NCBI GenBank assembly: GCA_017478025.1
Contig: JAFVGZ010000018.1
Location: 102,407 to 166,406 of the forward strand
Direction of reading: 5' to 3'
Origin: Prevotella sp.
GTDB lineage: Bacteria; Bacteroidota; Bacteroidia; Bacteroidales; Bacteroidaceae
DNA: 64,000 nucleotides
Shown: piece by piece, positions 1-8,022 of the stretch
Position numbering within the stretch: the stretch's first letter is position 1
How the letters are laid out: each line of letters opens with the position of its first letter
Notes under the pieces: generated by a model
What the model was told of the DNA's origin: nothing
What the model saw: the letters and a program-made list of their open reading frames with translations, nothing else
The model's database searches: none
Translations under genes and position numbers: made by a program

Positions 1-111
1 GTACCCGCCACCGATGCATTGGTCTCCAGGTTTCAACAGGTCCTTGTGCTGATTTACCATTCCGAGCCGGAAATGGCCGTCCATTGTAATGATGAATTTC
101 GGGAGTGACAT
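1..111 (-). CDS. Conserved hypothetical protein, N-terminal 37 residues only
   Basis: The reading frame starts with ATG at 111 on the minus strand and runs off the window edge. The visible residues begin MSLPKFIITMDGHFRLGMVN and continue with a Gly-rich stretch (QCIGGGY). I recognise this opening as a conserved Bacteroidales protein of roughly 100 aa with no assigned function, from memory only. No stop or frameshift is visible in the part present. The gene is too short here for any domain call. Confidence 0.6.
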   Translation of the reverse strand, partial: MSLPKFIITMDGHFRLGMVNQHKDLLKPGDQCIGGGY

Positions 112-162
112 AATTTAGGTTAGAAACAAAGTGATGGACTATGAATAATGCAGGCTTATAAT

Positions 163-507
163 CTAATCTGTTACAACCTCGCTGAAATGCTCCTTACCCC
201 ATTCGATGAGGGCTGTAAGTACTGGCATCAGCGATTTGCCTGTATCTGTCAATGAGTATTCCACACGGGGCGGAACCTCGGGATAGACCTCACGATGAAC
301 CAGATGGCTCTGCTCCAGACTCTTCAGCGTCTGAGATAGCATCTTCTGCGAGCAGTCCGTCATGAAGTTGCGTAGCTCGCTGAACCGCAACACTCCTGTT
401 TCACTGGTGTGAAGCATGTATAGGACCAACATTGACCACTTGTCGCCGAAACGACTCACCACTTGCCTGATGGGACAGGCTAAATATGCTGCTTTTATAT
501 CTGCCAT
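163..507 (-). CDS. HxlR-family winged-helix transcriptional regulator
   Basis: A 114-aa protein, the usual HxlR length. It has the family signature CPIRQVVSRFGDKW at residues 11-24, then the recognition region around FSELRNFMTDCSQKMLSQTL and the wing PRVEYSLTDTG. HxlR proteins are small dimeric winged-helix regulators that often respond to electrophiles or redox stress, and the Cys near the N-terminus is typical. The gene is divergent from the cupin/FMN-binding pair starting at 900, and the 390-bp spacer holds a perfect inverted repeat (607-621) that is a plausible operator. Control of that pair is inferred from arrangement. The family call is secure; the ligand is unknown. Confidence 0.9.
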   Translation of the reverse strand: MADIKAAYLACPIRQVVSRFGDKWSMLVLYMLHTSETGVLRFSELRNFMTDCSQKMLSQTLKSLEQSHLVHREVYPEVPPRVEYSLTDTGKSLMPVLTALIEWGKEHFSEVVTD

Positions 508-600
508 AGCTAAAAACTTTCACGTTTCGTAAGTGCGCCCTTAGGGCGTTTAAGTACTAAAGAGAAAGTTGAATAAATACTCTTTATATATTTTTCTGCG

Positions 601-621
601 CAAAGGTAACAAAAAGTTACT
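601..621 (-). promoter_or_regulatory. Putative HxlR promoter -7 box with overlapping inverted repeat
   Basis: CAAAGGTA at 601-608 reads TACCTTTG on the minus strand, matching the Bacteroidetes -7 consensus TAnnTTTG. No clean TTG lies 19-21 bp upstream of it. GTAAC-AAAAA-GTTAC at 607-621 is a perfect inverted repeat touching the box, so a protein bound there would block transcription of the HxlR gene. Autoregulation is inferred. Confidence 0.5.
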
Positions 622-693
622 AAGTATCGGCATTATACTACGTTAATCTAAGTTAACGCCGGTTATGCGGTAGTCCTATATTCATCCAATTCC

Positions 694-708
694 TACTTTT
701 TGGTAACT
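694..708. promoter_or_regulatory. Second operator-like site similar to 607-621
   Basis: TACTTTTTGGTAACT read on the minus strand is AGTTACCAAAAAGTA, close to the inverted repeat at 607-621 (shared GTTAC/AAAAAGT elements). It lies just upstream of the -33 element of the cupin promoter, where a regulator could act. It may be coincidence in AT-rich DNA. Confidence 0.35.
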
Positions 709-729
709 ATGAAACCAAAAAGTGCCTTC

Positions 730-760
730 TTGTGGGAACGGAATAGTTGCCGTACCTTTG
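730..760 (+). promoter_or_regulatory. Bacteroidetes-type promoter for the cupin/FMN-binding pair
   Basis: TTG at 730-732, 20 bp, then TACCTTTG at 753-760 match the TTG-N19/20-TAnnTTTG pattern. Transcription would begin near 767 and give a leader of about 130 nt. That leader holds a GAAGC-AC-GCTTC inverted repeat around 808-820 and is otherwise featureless to me. Confidence 0.7.
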
Positions 761-899
761 CACCCAGTTAAGAACCGGTGGCGGAGATGTTCACTCTCGG
801 CATAAATGAAGCACGCTTCGTTCTGCTCTCGCTTAATCGCATCGTTGCACCGGCAAAACAAAAACAACAATTAGTTTAACTTAATAAAGAATAAGAACA

Positions 900-1352
900 A
901 TGAAACAGATTGAGACAATTAAGGAAGGCAAGAACTTCAAGGCAGTTAGTGTAGGTAAGATGGATGAGATCATTGAGCATGAGTTGCCAATGGGTCCTGT
1001 AACCATTCAGGGTAAGGTATTCGCAGGTCAGGCCGTAGGTGCTACTGGCAGCGAACTGAGTTTCCAGACGCTTGTTCCGGGTCAGGACAGCGGTTTCCTT
1101 CACACTCACAAGACCCACGAGGAGCTTTACATAATCCTGAAGGGTGAGGGTCAGTATCAGGTTGACGGTGAGATATTCCCTGTCAGCGAGGGTGCCATTA
1201 TCCGCGTTGCTCCAGATGGCAAGCGTGCCCTGAAGAATACCGGTAAGGAGAACCTGACCATGCTCTGCATCCAATACAAGGCCAATGCCTTCACCGAGGC
1301 TGACAGCCCTATGACAGACGGCGTTATACTGCAGGACGAACTGAAATGGTAA
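900..1352 (+). CDS. Cupin-domain protein
   Basis: A 150-aa single-domain cupin. Cupin motif 1 is seen as HTHKTHEELYIILKGEG (metal-binding His residues and a Glu), followed by motif 2 around FPVSEGAIIRVAPDGKRAL. The start is the ATG at 900, which follows the promoter leader. The stop overlaps the neighbouring frame and the next likely start is six bases downstream, so the two are probably co-transcribed. The family includes dioxygenases, isomerases and storage or sensor proteins, so no substrate can be named. The divergent HxlR gene suggests a stress-inducible role. Confidence 0.85.
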   Translation: MKQIETIKEGKNFKAVSVGKMDEIIEHELPMGPVTIQGKVFAGQAVGATGSELSFQTLVPGQDSGFLHTHKTHEELYIILKGEGQYQVDGEIFPVSEGAIIRVAPDGKRALKNTGKENLTMLCIQYKANAFTEADSPMTDGVILQDELKW

Positions 1353-1357
1353 GCAAT

Positions 1358-1840
1358 ATGTTCGGCAAAGCAATACAGTTTCTCAAAGAACATAAGGAGA
1401 TTGCCCTCGCCACGTGTGAGGGCAATCTGCCTAAGTTGCGTGTCTTCCAGGTAATGAAGCAGGAGGGGCATGTACTTTATTTTGCCACCTCTGCCCATAA
1501 AGCTGTCTATAGGGAGTTACGTCATAACCCTAATGTGGAGATTATGGCGTACGCCGATAATGTCTCTGTCCGCTGCTCTGGGATGGTGAACTTTAACGTG
1601 GAGGACGATGTGAAACGCTGGATATATGACAATAACCCCGTGCTGCCTCGTCTCTACACCAGCTATGATCAGCTGGAGTATTTCTGTCTGCCTATAGCGG
1701 CAATGGATTATTATGACCTGACGCCCACTCCCCCTGTCTTTGAGCATTTTGATCTTATAGCCGGTGAAGTGGAGCAGGGGTTTGTAGGTAACAGGTTTAC
1801 GCCTGCTCCTCAAACACATACCCAAAGCCGGTGCGACTGA
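1358..1840 (+). CDS. Pyridoxamine-5'-phosphate-oxidase-like FMN-binding protein
   Basis: About 160 aa. The sequence IALATCEGNLPKLRVFQV, then VLYFATSAHKAVYRELRHNP and VEIMAYAD, follows the split-barrel flavin-binding fold of PNPOx-like proteins. I chose ATG 1358 (MFGKAIQFL) over ATG 1346 because the earlier one overlaps the cupin stop. The last 44 bases overlap the 3' end of the convergent Na/Pi transporter, and the final residues look non-conserved. Likely a small FMN reductase or nitroreductase-type protein working with the cupin; substrate unknown. Confidence 0.8.
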   Translation: MFGKAIQFLKEHKEIALATCEGNLPKLRVFQVMKQEGHVLYFATSAHKAVYRELRHNPNVEIMAYADNVSVRCSGMVNFNVEDDVKRWIYDNNPVLPRLYTSYDQLEYFCLPIAAMDYYDLTPTPPVFEHFDLIAGEVEQGFVGNRFTPAPQTHTQSRCD

Positions 1841-3761
1841 CAATGTTCTGAGCATACGGTCCCAGCTTCTTCCTCAGACGTGTGACGTTGACGTTTATGG
1901 TACGGTCTGTGACTATGACGCCTTGCCATATAGTATCCATCATTTGCTGGCGTGATACGACCTTACCCATGTTGGCCATCAGTTGGTGGAGCAGCGCGAA
2001 CTCTGTGGGGGTAAGTTTCACGAGGATACCGTCAACGGTTATGCTCTTTTTCTCGGTGTTCAGGTGCAGGCCTTTGTACGCCAGCAGATGTTTACCCAAA
2101 CGTGCTTCAACGATGTTCATGACATAATCGCCTATCTTCTCGCAGTCCGCTATGATGTCATTGTAGAGCGTATAGAGCGCATAGGAATGCTGGTGTGAGT
2201 CGCTTTCTGTGATGGTCTCATGCCTTATCTGGTCTCTCAGTCCGTTGATGTCGCTCTCTATGGATTGCGAGTCGGCGAGTGAGAGGTCTTCGCGACGTCC
2301 GCTCACCACGACATTCATCTGCACCAGAGCCTCGTTCACCAGTCGGAGCATGTCCTGCAGTCTGGCGTATTGCCCGGTTGTAAAGTCCTCCTTGTGTTCG
2401 CGCAGGTGCTTAACGGTGCGTGCTATCTTATAGCAGGCATCGCCGACTGACTCCAGTTCACCTATCTGTCTGAGCATCACGCGCGTCTTCTCCTTTGTGT
2501 CATCAGAGAGGTGCTCATTGCTCACCTGCTCCAGATAGTTCGCTATCTCTATCTCCATATTGTCGGCTATGGTCTCATAGTTCTCAATGCGAGCATATTG
2601 ACTCGCAAACTCCTTCTTGTCCTTTTCGTCTATGAGTGTGCACAGCATGCCAAACATGCGCAGCATACGCTCTGCAAAATGCACTATCTCCTTCTGTGCC
2701 TGCAGCACGGCAATCTCAGGTGTCTGTATCACGCCGCCGCTGATGAAGTGCAGCGTAGTGGGCAGCGTCACATCGTTCTTGTTTGCAGGCAGGATGCGGC
2801 ACACTATTCGCTCCATCTGGGGAATAAAGCCGATGAGCAGGGCCGTGTTGAGAATGTTAAAGCAGGTATGGAACATTGCCAGCACCACCGGTATGCGTTC
2901 CGCCTGTCCTGTTGCCGCAGGGTCATATCCCACGATGCCGCACACCATATCCACGAAGGGATAGAACACACAGAGCACCCAGATGACGCCAAAGACATTG
3001 AACAGCAGGTGTGCCAGGGCTGCCCGCCTTGCGTCAATGCCGGCACCCAGGGCTGCAAGATTGGCTGTTGCCGTAGTGCCGATATTCTCGCCCATCACCA
3101 GGGCAATACCCATGTATATGGGCAGCACGCCGGTAGAGCAGAGCAGAATGGTAATAGCCATCACCGCTGCCGATGACTGCACGATGCAGGTGATGATGGT
3201 GCCGGCAGCCAGGAAGGCCAGAATGGTGAAATAGCTGCCCGTATCAAATGAGGCAAAGAACTCGATGACATCGGGATTGTGTGCCAAATCCATATCGCGC
3301 CCCACGCTGCTCAGCATGACGAGCGACCAAAAGAGGAACGCCAATCCAAAGAGGAAATCGCCTGCCACGCGGTGGCGCTTCTTGTATATGAGCACCATAC
3401 CGATGAGGAAGGCTGGGAACACCACTATGGTCAGGTCGATGTTGTAGCCCAGCGACATAATCCACGCCGTGAGGGTGGTGCCGATGTTGGCACCCATGAT
3501 GACTGAGATAGCCTGTGCCAGTGTGAGCAGTCCTGCCGAGACGAATGATACCGTCATCACGGTCGTGGCCGATGACGACTGCACGGCACAGGTCAGCATT
3601 GTGCCTGTCAGCATGCCGCTCAGCCTGTTTCCTGTCATGCGGGCTAAGATGTGTCGCAAGCCTGGACCTGCCATTTTCTGCAGGGCATCACTCATGGTCT
3701 TCATTCCATAGATGAGCAACGCCAGAGTGCCAAGTAGCTTGAAAAATAATTCGATAGTCAT
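1797..3761 (-). CDS. Na/Pi cotransporter-PhoU protein with a C-terminal winged-helix DNA-binding domain
   Basis: A 654-aa protein in one uninterrupted frame. Residues 1-320 are the duplicated Na/Pi-cotransporter fold, with QSSSATT at 61 and QSSAAVM at 195 (the paired QSS repeats) and GANIGTT/GENIGTT motifs. Residues about 340-555 form a helical PhoU-like region. Residues about 564-654 match an OmpR/PhoB-type winged helix (LTPTEFALLHQLM, RTINVNVTRLRKKLG, GFGYVFEE). Transporter-PhoU fusions are common; the terminal DNA-binding domain is unusual. It implies a membrane-tethered regulator that could couple phosphate transport to transcription. A TATCTTTG -7 box lies at 3793-3786. The domain calls are strong; the regulatory role is inferred. 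Confidence 0.88.
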   Translation of the reverse strand: MTIELFFKLLGTLALLIYGMKTMSDALQKMAGPGLRHILARMTGNRLSGMLTGTMLTCAVQSSSATTVMTVSFVSAGLLTLAQAISVIMGANIGTTLTAWIMSLGYNIDLTIVVFPAFLIGMVLIYKKRHRVAGDFLFGLAFLFWSLVMLSSVGRDMDLAHNPDVIEFFASFDTGSYFTILAFLAAGTIITCIVQSSAAVMAITILLCSTGVLPIYMGIALVMGENIGTTATANLAALGAGIDARRAALAHLLFNVFGVIWVLCVFYPFVDMVCGIVGYDPAATGQAERIPVVLAMFHTCFNILNTALLIGFIPQMERIVCRILPANKNDVTLPTTLHFISGGVIQTPEIAVLQAQKEIVHFAERMLRMFGMLCTLIDEKDKKEFASQYARIENYETIADNMEIEIANYLEQVSNEHLSDDTKEKTRVMLRQIGELESVGDACYKIARTVKHLREHKEDFTTGQYARLQDMLRLVNEALVQMNVVVSGRREDLSLADSQSIESDINGLRDQIRHETITESDSHQHSYALYTLYNDIIADCEKIGDYVMNIVEARLGKHLLAYKGLHLNTEKKSITVDGILVKLTPTEFALLHQLMANMGKVVSRQQMMDTIWQGVIVTDRTINVNVTRLRKKLGPYAQNIVSRTGFGYVFEEQA

Positions 3762-3927
3762 ATTAATAGCATTTTAATTGCGTTGCAAAGATACACAAAC
3801 TTAACCAAACAGACTAATAAACTGGGTTACAATTCGGTTACGATTGCAGATATGGGAGCTGTAATCGTTGTTTTTTCCGTGGGTGTGTCTGTTTTATATT
3901 GATGTTTGTGGGATATTTGCAGGAAAA

Positions 3928-4071
3928 ACAGGAGGCGATGTGTCCTCATGTCTCAGTTGTTAGTGATGCTGATAATGATGCCGGTTATTGTGATGCTGAT
4001 AATGATGTGTGTTATTATGATGGCTGATTGTGATGGCTGACGATTGCGACGTGAGATACGTCGCCTCCTGT
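3928..4071. repeat. Stem with tandem 27-bp repeats in the loop
   Basis: ACAGGAGGCGA (3928-3938) and TCGCCTCCTGT (4061-4071) are exact inverted 11-mers. Between them two near-identical 27-bp units start at 3964 and 3991 (TGATGCTGATAATGATG core), followed by shorter decayed units (TGATGGCTGATTG). This lies in the 940-bp gene-free stretch between the transporter and the AraC gene. No supported coding sequence is seen there. Confidence 0.6.
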
Positions 4072-4314
4072 GCTACAACATTTTGGGCGATAGGACAAAA
4101 GTGACATTTATGCAGAAAATACATATTTATTCGTGCTCTACAGTCGATTATTTTCCACGACAAAATATATTTTTGCGTATATGCGCTAAAATGGCCGGTT
4201 TTGTAAAGTATTGTTATATAGGAGGTTAGTGTTTGGTGTATTAAAATTGGATTTTCTAAAGGGTAAAAATGGGACAATATAGCGGTATCAGAGGTGAATT
4301 TTTGGCCTGTCCGC

Positions 4315-4387
4315 GAGTAACTTTAAGGGTGTCGCGGAGTAACTTTAAGGGGGTAAAAGACCTACTTCGAGGGGGTTAAAGTTACTC
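4315..4387. repeat. Direct and inverted GAGTAACTTTAA repeats
   Basis: GAGTAACTTTAAGGG occurs at 4315-4329 and again from 4337, and its inverse TTAAAGTTACTC is at 4376-4387. The second and third copies make a 12-bp stem with a loop containing AAAAGACCTACT. Related pieces (GAGTAACTTTTA, AAAAGACCTGCT) recur at 61480-61534. The function is unknown. Confidence 0.55.
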
Positions 4388-4585
4388 GGGGACCCTGCGA
4401 AGGGTCATTTTGGCTCTCCTGGAAGTTTTTTAGCGATTTTTTAGAGGTTTTTTCATAGGGAGTTGATGCATAGTTATTCATAGGATTTATGCAACAATTG
4501 GTCTTCTGCTATGACGATGTTCCGTAAGCCTATGGAAAGGTGATTTCTATGCTTTCTTTTTCGCAAACTGAGCCGTAAGATCAAC

Positions 4586-4676
4586 AAAATGTGCTATTTT
4601 TCCGACTTGCAGATGTAAAAGAACACATTTTATGAAAAAAAAAGCATTGCAGTTTCGGAAAAATAGACTAATTTTG
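4586..4676 (+). promoter_or_regulatory. AraC gene promoter with overlapping inverted repeats
   Basis: TTG at 4647-4649, 19 bp, TAATTTTG at 4669-4676 form a good promoter. The 11-mer CTATTTTTCCG at 4594-4604 has its exact inverse CGGAAAAATAG at 4656-4666, inside the promoter spacer. A second inverted pair AAAATGTG/CACATTTT sits at 4586-4593 and 4624-4631. The arrangement suggests an operator controlling the AraC gene. The promoter position rules out an ATG at 4632 as the translation start. Confidence 0.6.
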
Positions 4677-4703
4677 CACATGAGTTTGCAAAAACGAACA
4701 TAT

Positions 4704-5636
4704 ATGAAACTACAAAACCTAAAACCTCCCATAGGCAGAGACACATACAGAATAGGCGACAGCGATGATCTGGTGGTGACCGAAAATGTGTGCACCATTC
4801 CTTCCGGCACTTTCTATATGGAGGATTACGGCCTCATTATCGTTTGCACATCGGGCCGTGCTCAGTTGGAGTATGACGGTGTGCTGACTCAGATGAAGGA
4901 GAATGACCTCTTCCTATATATGGCTCATAGCGTGGCATCCAACTTTATGGCCACGACAGATTTCAAGTGTCGGCAGATATGGTTCTCCCGGAGCGGACTA
5001 TTCAATATCAATATCTTTACGCAAGCGAGCCTTGCTGATATCCCGCATCTGAAGTTGAATCCTGTGACCCATCTCAACGGAGAGGAAGTGAAGTTGCTGG
5101 ACAACTATTTTGATTTGATTATCAGCAGGATGAAGAACATCTCCGTAGGACTCTATCCAGACATTGCCCGTGCTCTCATAGGTACGATGATGCTGGAGAT
5201 GATGGAGATCATGCGACGCACCAAGCCTGAGAACCGCGCATTTCCTGACAGCATGCAGGCGATGGCGTTTGCCGCAGAGGAGAACAGTGGCCGGGTTCAT
5301 AAACGACGTATCACGGATCAGTTTATGCGGCTGGTGGAGCAGAGCGACGGGCGCATACGCAAGGTGGAGGAATATGCCAACATGCTGAATATCACCCCGA
5401 AATATCTTTCGACCGTTATGAAGGAAGTGATGAACCGCAAACCGAGTGTGTTTATCAAACTCTTCACAATGAGGGCCATTGAGCACCGTCTGCGCTATAC
5501 GGATATGACAATGCAGGAGATAGCTAATGACCTGAAGTTTCCGAACGCCTCATTCTTTGGCAAATACTTCAAAGAGCAAATGGGAATGACCCCTATGGAG
5601 TACCGAGTGAAATACTATGCTAAGACCAAGAGATAA
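4704..5636 (+). CDS. AraC-family transcriptional regulator
   Basis: About 310 aa when started at ATG 4704, which lies downstream of the promoter at 4647-4676. The N-terminal half is a cupin-like sensory region (FYMEDYGLIIVCTSGRAQLE). The C-terminal 100 residues carry two helix-turn-helix units, including VEEYANMLNITPKYLSTVMKE and MQEIANDLKFPNASFFGKYF, ending in the AraC signature GMTPMEYR. It is directly upstream of the patatin-TolC-HlyD-permease run on the same strand, with only ten bases between its stop and the patatin start. It is therefore the probable regulator of that export cluster. A similar AraC gene accompanies the second exporter near 47 kb. Confidence 0.9.
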   Translation: MKLQNLKPPIGRDTYRIGDSDDLVVTENVCTIPSGTFYMEDYGLIIVCTSGRAQLEYDGVLTQMKENDLFLYMAHSVASNFMATTDFKCRQIWFSRSGLFNINIFTQASLADIPHLKLNPVTHLNGEEVKLLDNYFDLIISRMKNISVGLYPDIARALIGTMMLEMMEIMRRTKPENRAFPDSMQAMAFAAEENSGRVHKRRITDQFMRLVEQSDGRIRKVEEYANMLNITPKYLSTVMKEVMNRKPSVFIKLFTMRAIEHRLRYTDMTMQEIANDLKFPNASFFGKYFKEQMGMTPMEYRVKYYAKTKR

Positions 5637-5646
5637 GCATGATATT

Positions 5647-7896
5647 ATGAAAAAAACGATATTGATATTAGTTGCGTTGCTGACATGCGTACTGGCTAAT
5701 GCGCAAAGTGACAGCGTCTATGCTAACCGAAAGAAGGTGGGCATCGTGCTGAGTGGCGGCGGTGCCAAGGGTATGGCGCACATCGGCGTGCTGAAGGTGC
5801 TGGAGAAGGCCGGTATCCCTGTAGATTACGTGACGGGCACATCGATGGGCAGCATCATCGGCGGCCTGTATTCCATAGGTTATAACGCCAATGCGCTCGA
5901 CTCGCTGGTGCGCGTGCAGGACTGGAGCTACGTGATAAGCGACAAGGAGGATATGCGCAACCAGAGCATCAATGACCGCAAGAAGCAGAACACCTATTTT
6001 ATTACTACAGGCCTGACCATCGGCAAGAAGGATATGAATGCCGGCGGCATCATCAAAGGCAAGAACCTGGCTGAGCTGTTTCAGAAACTCTGCGTAGGCT
6101 ATACCGACTCCATTGACTTCTCAAAGGATTTGCAGATACCGTTCTCGTGCGTAGCAACTGATATCATCACCAACAACGAATATGACTTCCACAGCGGCCG
6201 CTTGCCACAGGCCATGCGTGCCTCGATGTCAATCCCCGCTGCCTTCTCGCCTGTGAGACTGGGCGATATGGTGCTCGTAGATGGCGGCTTGAAGAACAAC
6301 TATCCTGCCGACATTGCCCGCGAGATGGGAGCAGAGGTCATCATTGGCGTCACCGTGCAGGGCCCTCCAAAGGTAGCTGAGGATATGGGCGGCACGATGA
6401 GCATCATAAGCCAGATTGTGGACGTGAACTGTAAGAACAAGTATGACGAGAACCTGGCCATTACCGACCTTCATGTGCCCGTAAACACAAAGGGCTTCAA
6501 CGCCGCCAGTTTTACTCCGGCTGCCATCGACACGCTGATACGCCGAGGCGAGGAAGAGGCTATGCGCCATTGGGACGAGATTATAGCCCTGAAGAAGATA
6601 ATCGGCATAGACGAGAATTTCCATCCAGTCATCCATCAGCCGCTGCGCCCAGGGGTGCTGACCGAGAAGCAACGCGTGACGGGGTTCACCTTTGAGAATA
6701 TGACGCCGCAGGCAGAGCGCTTCGTGAGGCAGAAGTTTCACCTGAACAAGGTGGACAGCATAGATGCAAAACTGGAGCAGCAGATTACCACCACTATGCG
6801 CGTGGACCTTTTCTATCAGACGGCAGAGTGCCGCTTGGTGCCTGATGGTGACGGAGTGCGCGCCATCCTCTCGGCAGGCCAGCGTAAGTCGGTGCAGCTG
6901 CATGCGGGATTCCGTTTCGATACGGAGGAATATGCTACTGTACAGGCCGGACTTGACATCCCTCTGAAGACAGCCATACCCGTCAATACGGAGATCACGC
7001 TGCGACTGGGCAAGCGACTGAAGACACGTGCCGAGCTGACGGTACACCCACGAAGCTTCACCAGACCTACTGCCAGCTTTGAGTTCTGCAGGAATGATGT
7101 GGATGTCTATCTGAAAGGCGAGCGCTCATTCAACATTCTGTACAACCAGTTCCAAGGTGAGCTGACCCCCATCAACTTCAATCTGAAGAACTTCAATCTT
7201 CAGTTCGGCGTGCGTTGGGACTACATGCATTACCGCAATAAGCTGGGGGCAGAGGACACGCCTGAGCTGACGCTGCGTGATGAGCATTTCTTCAGTTACC
7301 GTGCCCGTCTGACCTACAACAGCGAGGACAGCTGGTATTTCCCCACAAGGGGTGCCAGGCTGAATGCGGAGTATTCATATCTTACGAATAATATGGCCAA
7401 GCTCTACGTTCGCGATGCAGAGGGAAACCGACAGGGGAATACCGCCGGCATGAGCGACGTGAGTGCCAACTGGCGTATGTCATTTACCATCGGCGGGCGT
7501 TTCACTATCCAGCCCATGCTGTACGGCCGTCTGCTCTTCGGCGCTGTGGTTCCCACTGTCTTTGGCAATAACATAGGCGGTGAATGGTTCGGGCATTACG
7601 TGCAGCAGCAGATGCCGTTTGCAGGCATCGGACACATGGAGTATATCGCGAAGCAGTTTGCTGCCGCACAGCTGCAACTGCAGCAGCGCATCGGTGACAA
7701 CCATTACGCGTTGGTCCGTGTGGCATTCGGGCAGCAGGCTGACAAGCTGAAGGAACTCTTTGACAACCGTACGATGTTTGGCGTGCAGGCAGCCTATTAC
7801 TTCAATACAATCTTCGGTCCCCTCGGGGCTACGCTCGGTTATAGCAACCATACGAAGAAAGCGTATTTCTTCCTGAACCTCGGTTATGAGTTCTGA
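5647..7896 (+). CDS. Patatin-like phospholipase with C-terminal outer-membrane beta-barrel (PlpD-like)
   Basis: 749 aa from ATG 5647 (MKKTILILVALLTCVLANAQ, a signal peptide). The patatin domain comes first: oxyanion loop GGGAKGMAHIGVL, nucleophile elbow GTSMGS, and the catalytic Asp in VDGGLKNNYP, so the Ser-Asp dyad is intact. A POTRA-like stretch follows (RVTGFTFENMTPQAERFVRQ), then a barrel rich in alternating hydrophobic strands that ends in an aromatic residue (FLNLGYEF). This order is that of type Vd autotransporters such as PlpD. It should sit in the outer membrane and act on lipids. Its position in an export operon suggests envelope lipid remodelling, which is inferred. Confidence 0.88.
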   Translation: MKKTILILVALLTCVLANAQSDSVYANRKKVGIVLSGGGAKGMAHIGVLKVLEKAGIPVDYVTGTSMGSIIGGLYSIGYNANALDSLVRVQDWSYVISDKEDMRNQSINDRKKQNTYFITTGLTIGKKDMNAGGIIKGKNLAELFQKLCVGYTDSIDFSKDLQIPFSCVATDIITNNEYDFHSGRLPQAMRASMSIPAAFSPVRLGDMVLVDGGLKNNYPADIAREMGAEVIIGVTVQGPPKVAEDMGGTMSIISQIVDVNCKNKYDENLAITDLHVPVNTKGFNAASFTPAAIDTLIRRGEEEAMRHWDEIIALKKIIGIDENFHPVIHQPLRPGVLTEKQRVTGFTFENMTPQAERFVRQKFHLNKVDSIDAKLEQQITTTMRVDLFYQTAECRLVPDGDGVRAILSAGQRKSVQLHAGFRFDTEEYATVQAGLDIPLKTAIPVNTEITLRLGKRLKTRAELTVHPRSFTRPTASFEFCRNDVDVYLKGERSFNILYNQFQGELTPINFNLKNFNLQFGVRWDYMHYRNKLGAEDTPELTLRDEHFFSYRARLTYNSEDSWYFPTRGARLNAEYSYLTNNMAKLYVRDAEGNRQGNTAGMSDVSANWRMSFTIGGRFTIQPMLYGRLLFGAVVPTVFGNNIGGEWFGHYVQQQMPFAGIGHMEYIAKQFAAAQLQLQQRIGDNHYALVRVAFGQQADKLKELFDNRTMFGVQAAYYFNTIFGPLGATLGYSNHTKKAYFFLNLGYEF

Positions 7897-8022
7897 CATT
7901 CCCTTGGCTGAGCCACCCCTTGCAGGGGAGGGCAATGAACGAAAAGGGAAGCAGGGGAAATGTAACAATGGTCGAAAGCATAAAGCAGGGAAACTGTAAC
8001 AATAAATAGAAGAAATAAAGTC

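Noticed and set aside
2511-3176. 221-aa open frame on the plus strand
   Set aside because: It is antisense to the Na/Pi transporter, His/Gln/Cys-rich with no motif, and is a shadow of that well-supported gene.
3960-4277. 105-aa minus-strand frame in the 3.8-4.6 kb spacer
   Set aside because: Its C-terminus is a His/Asn/Gln-rich run encoded by tandem repeats, there is no recognisable start context or domain, and it overlaps structural repeats.
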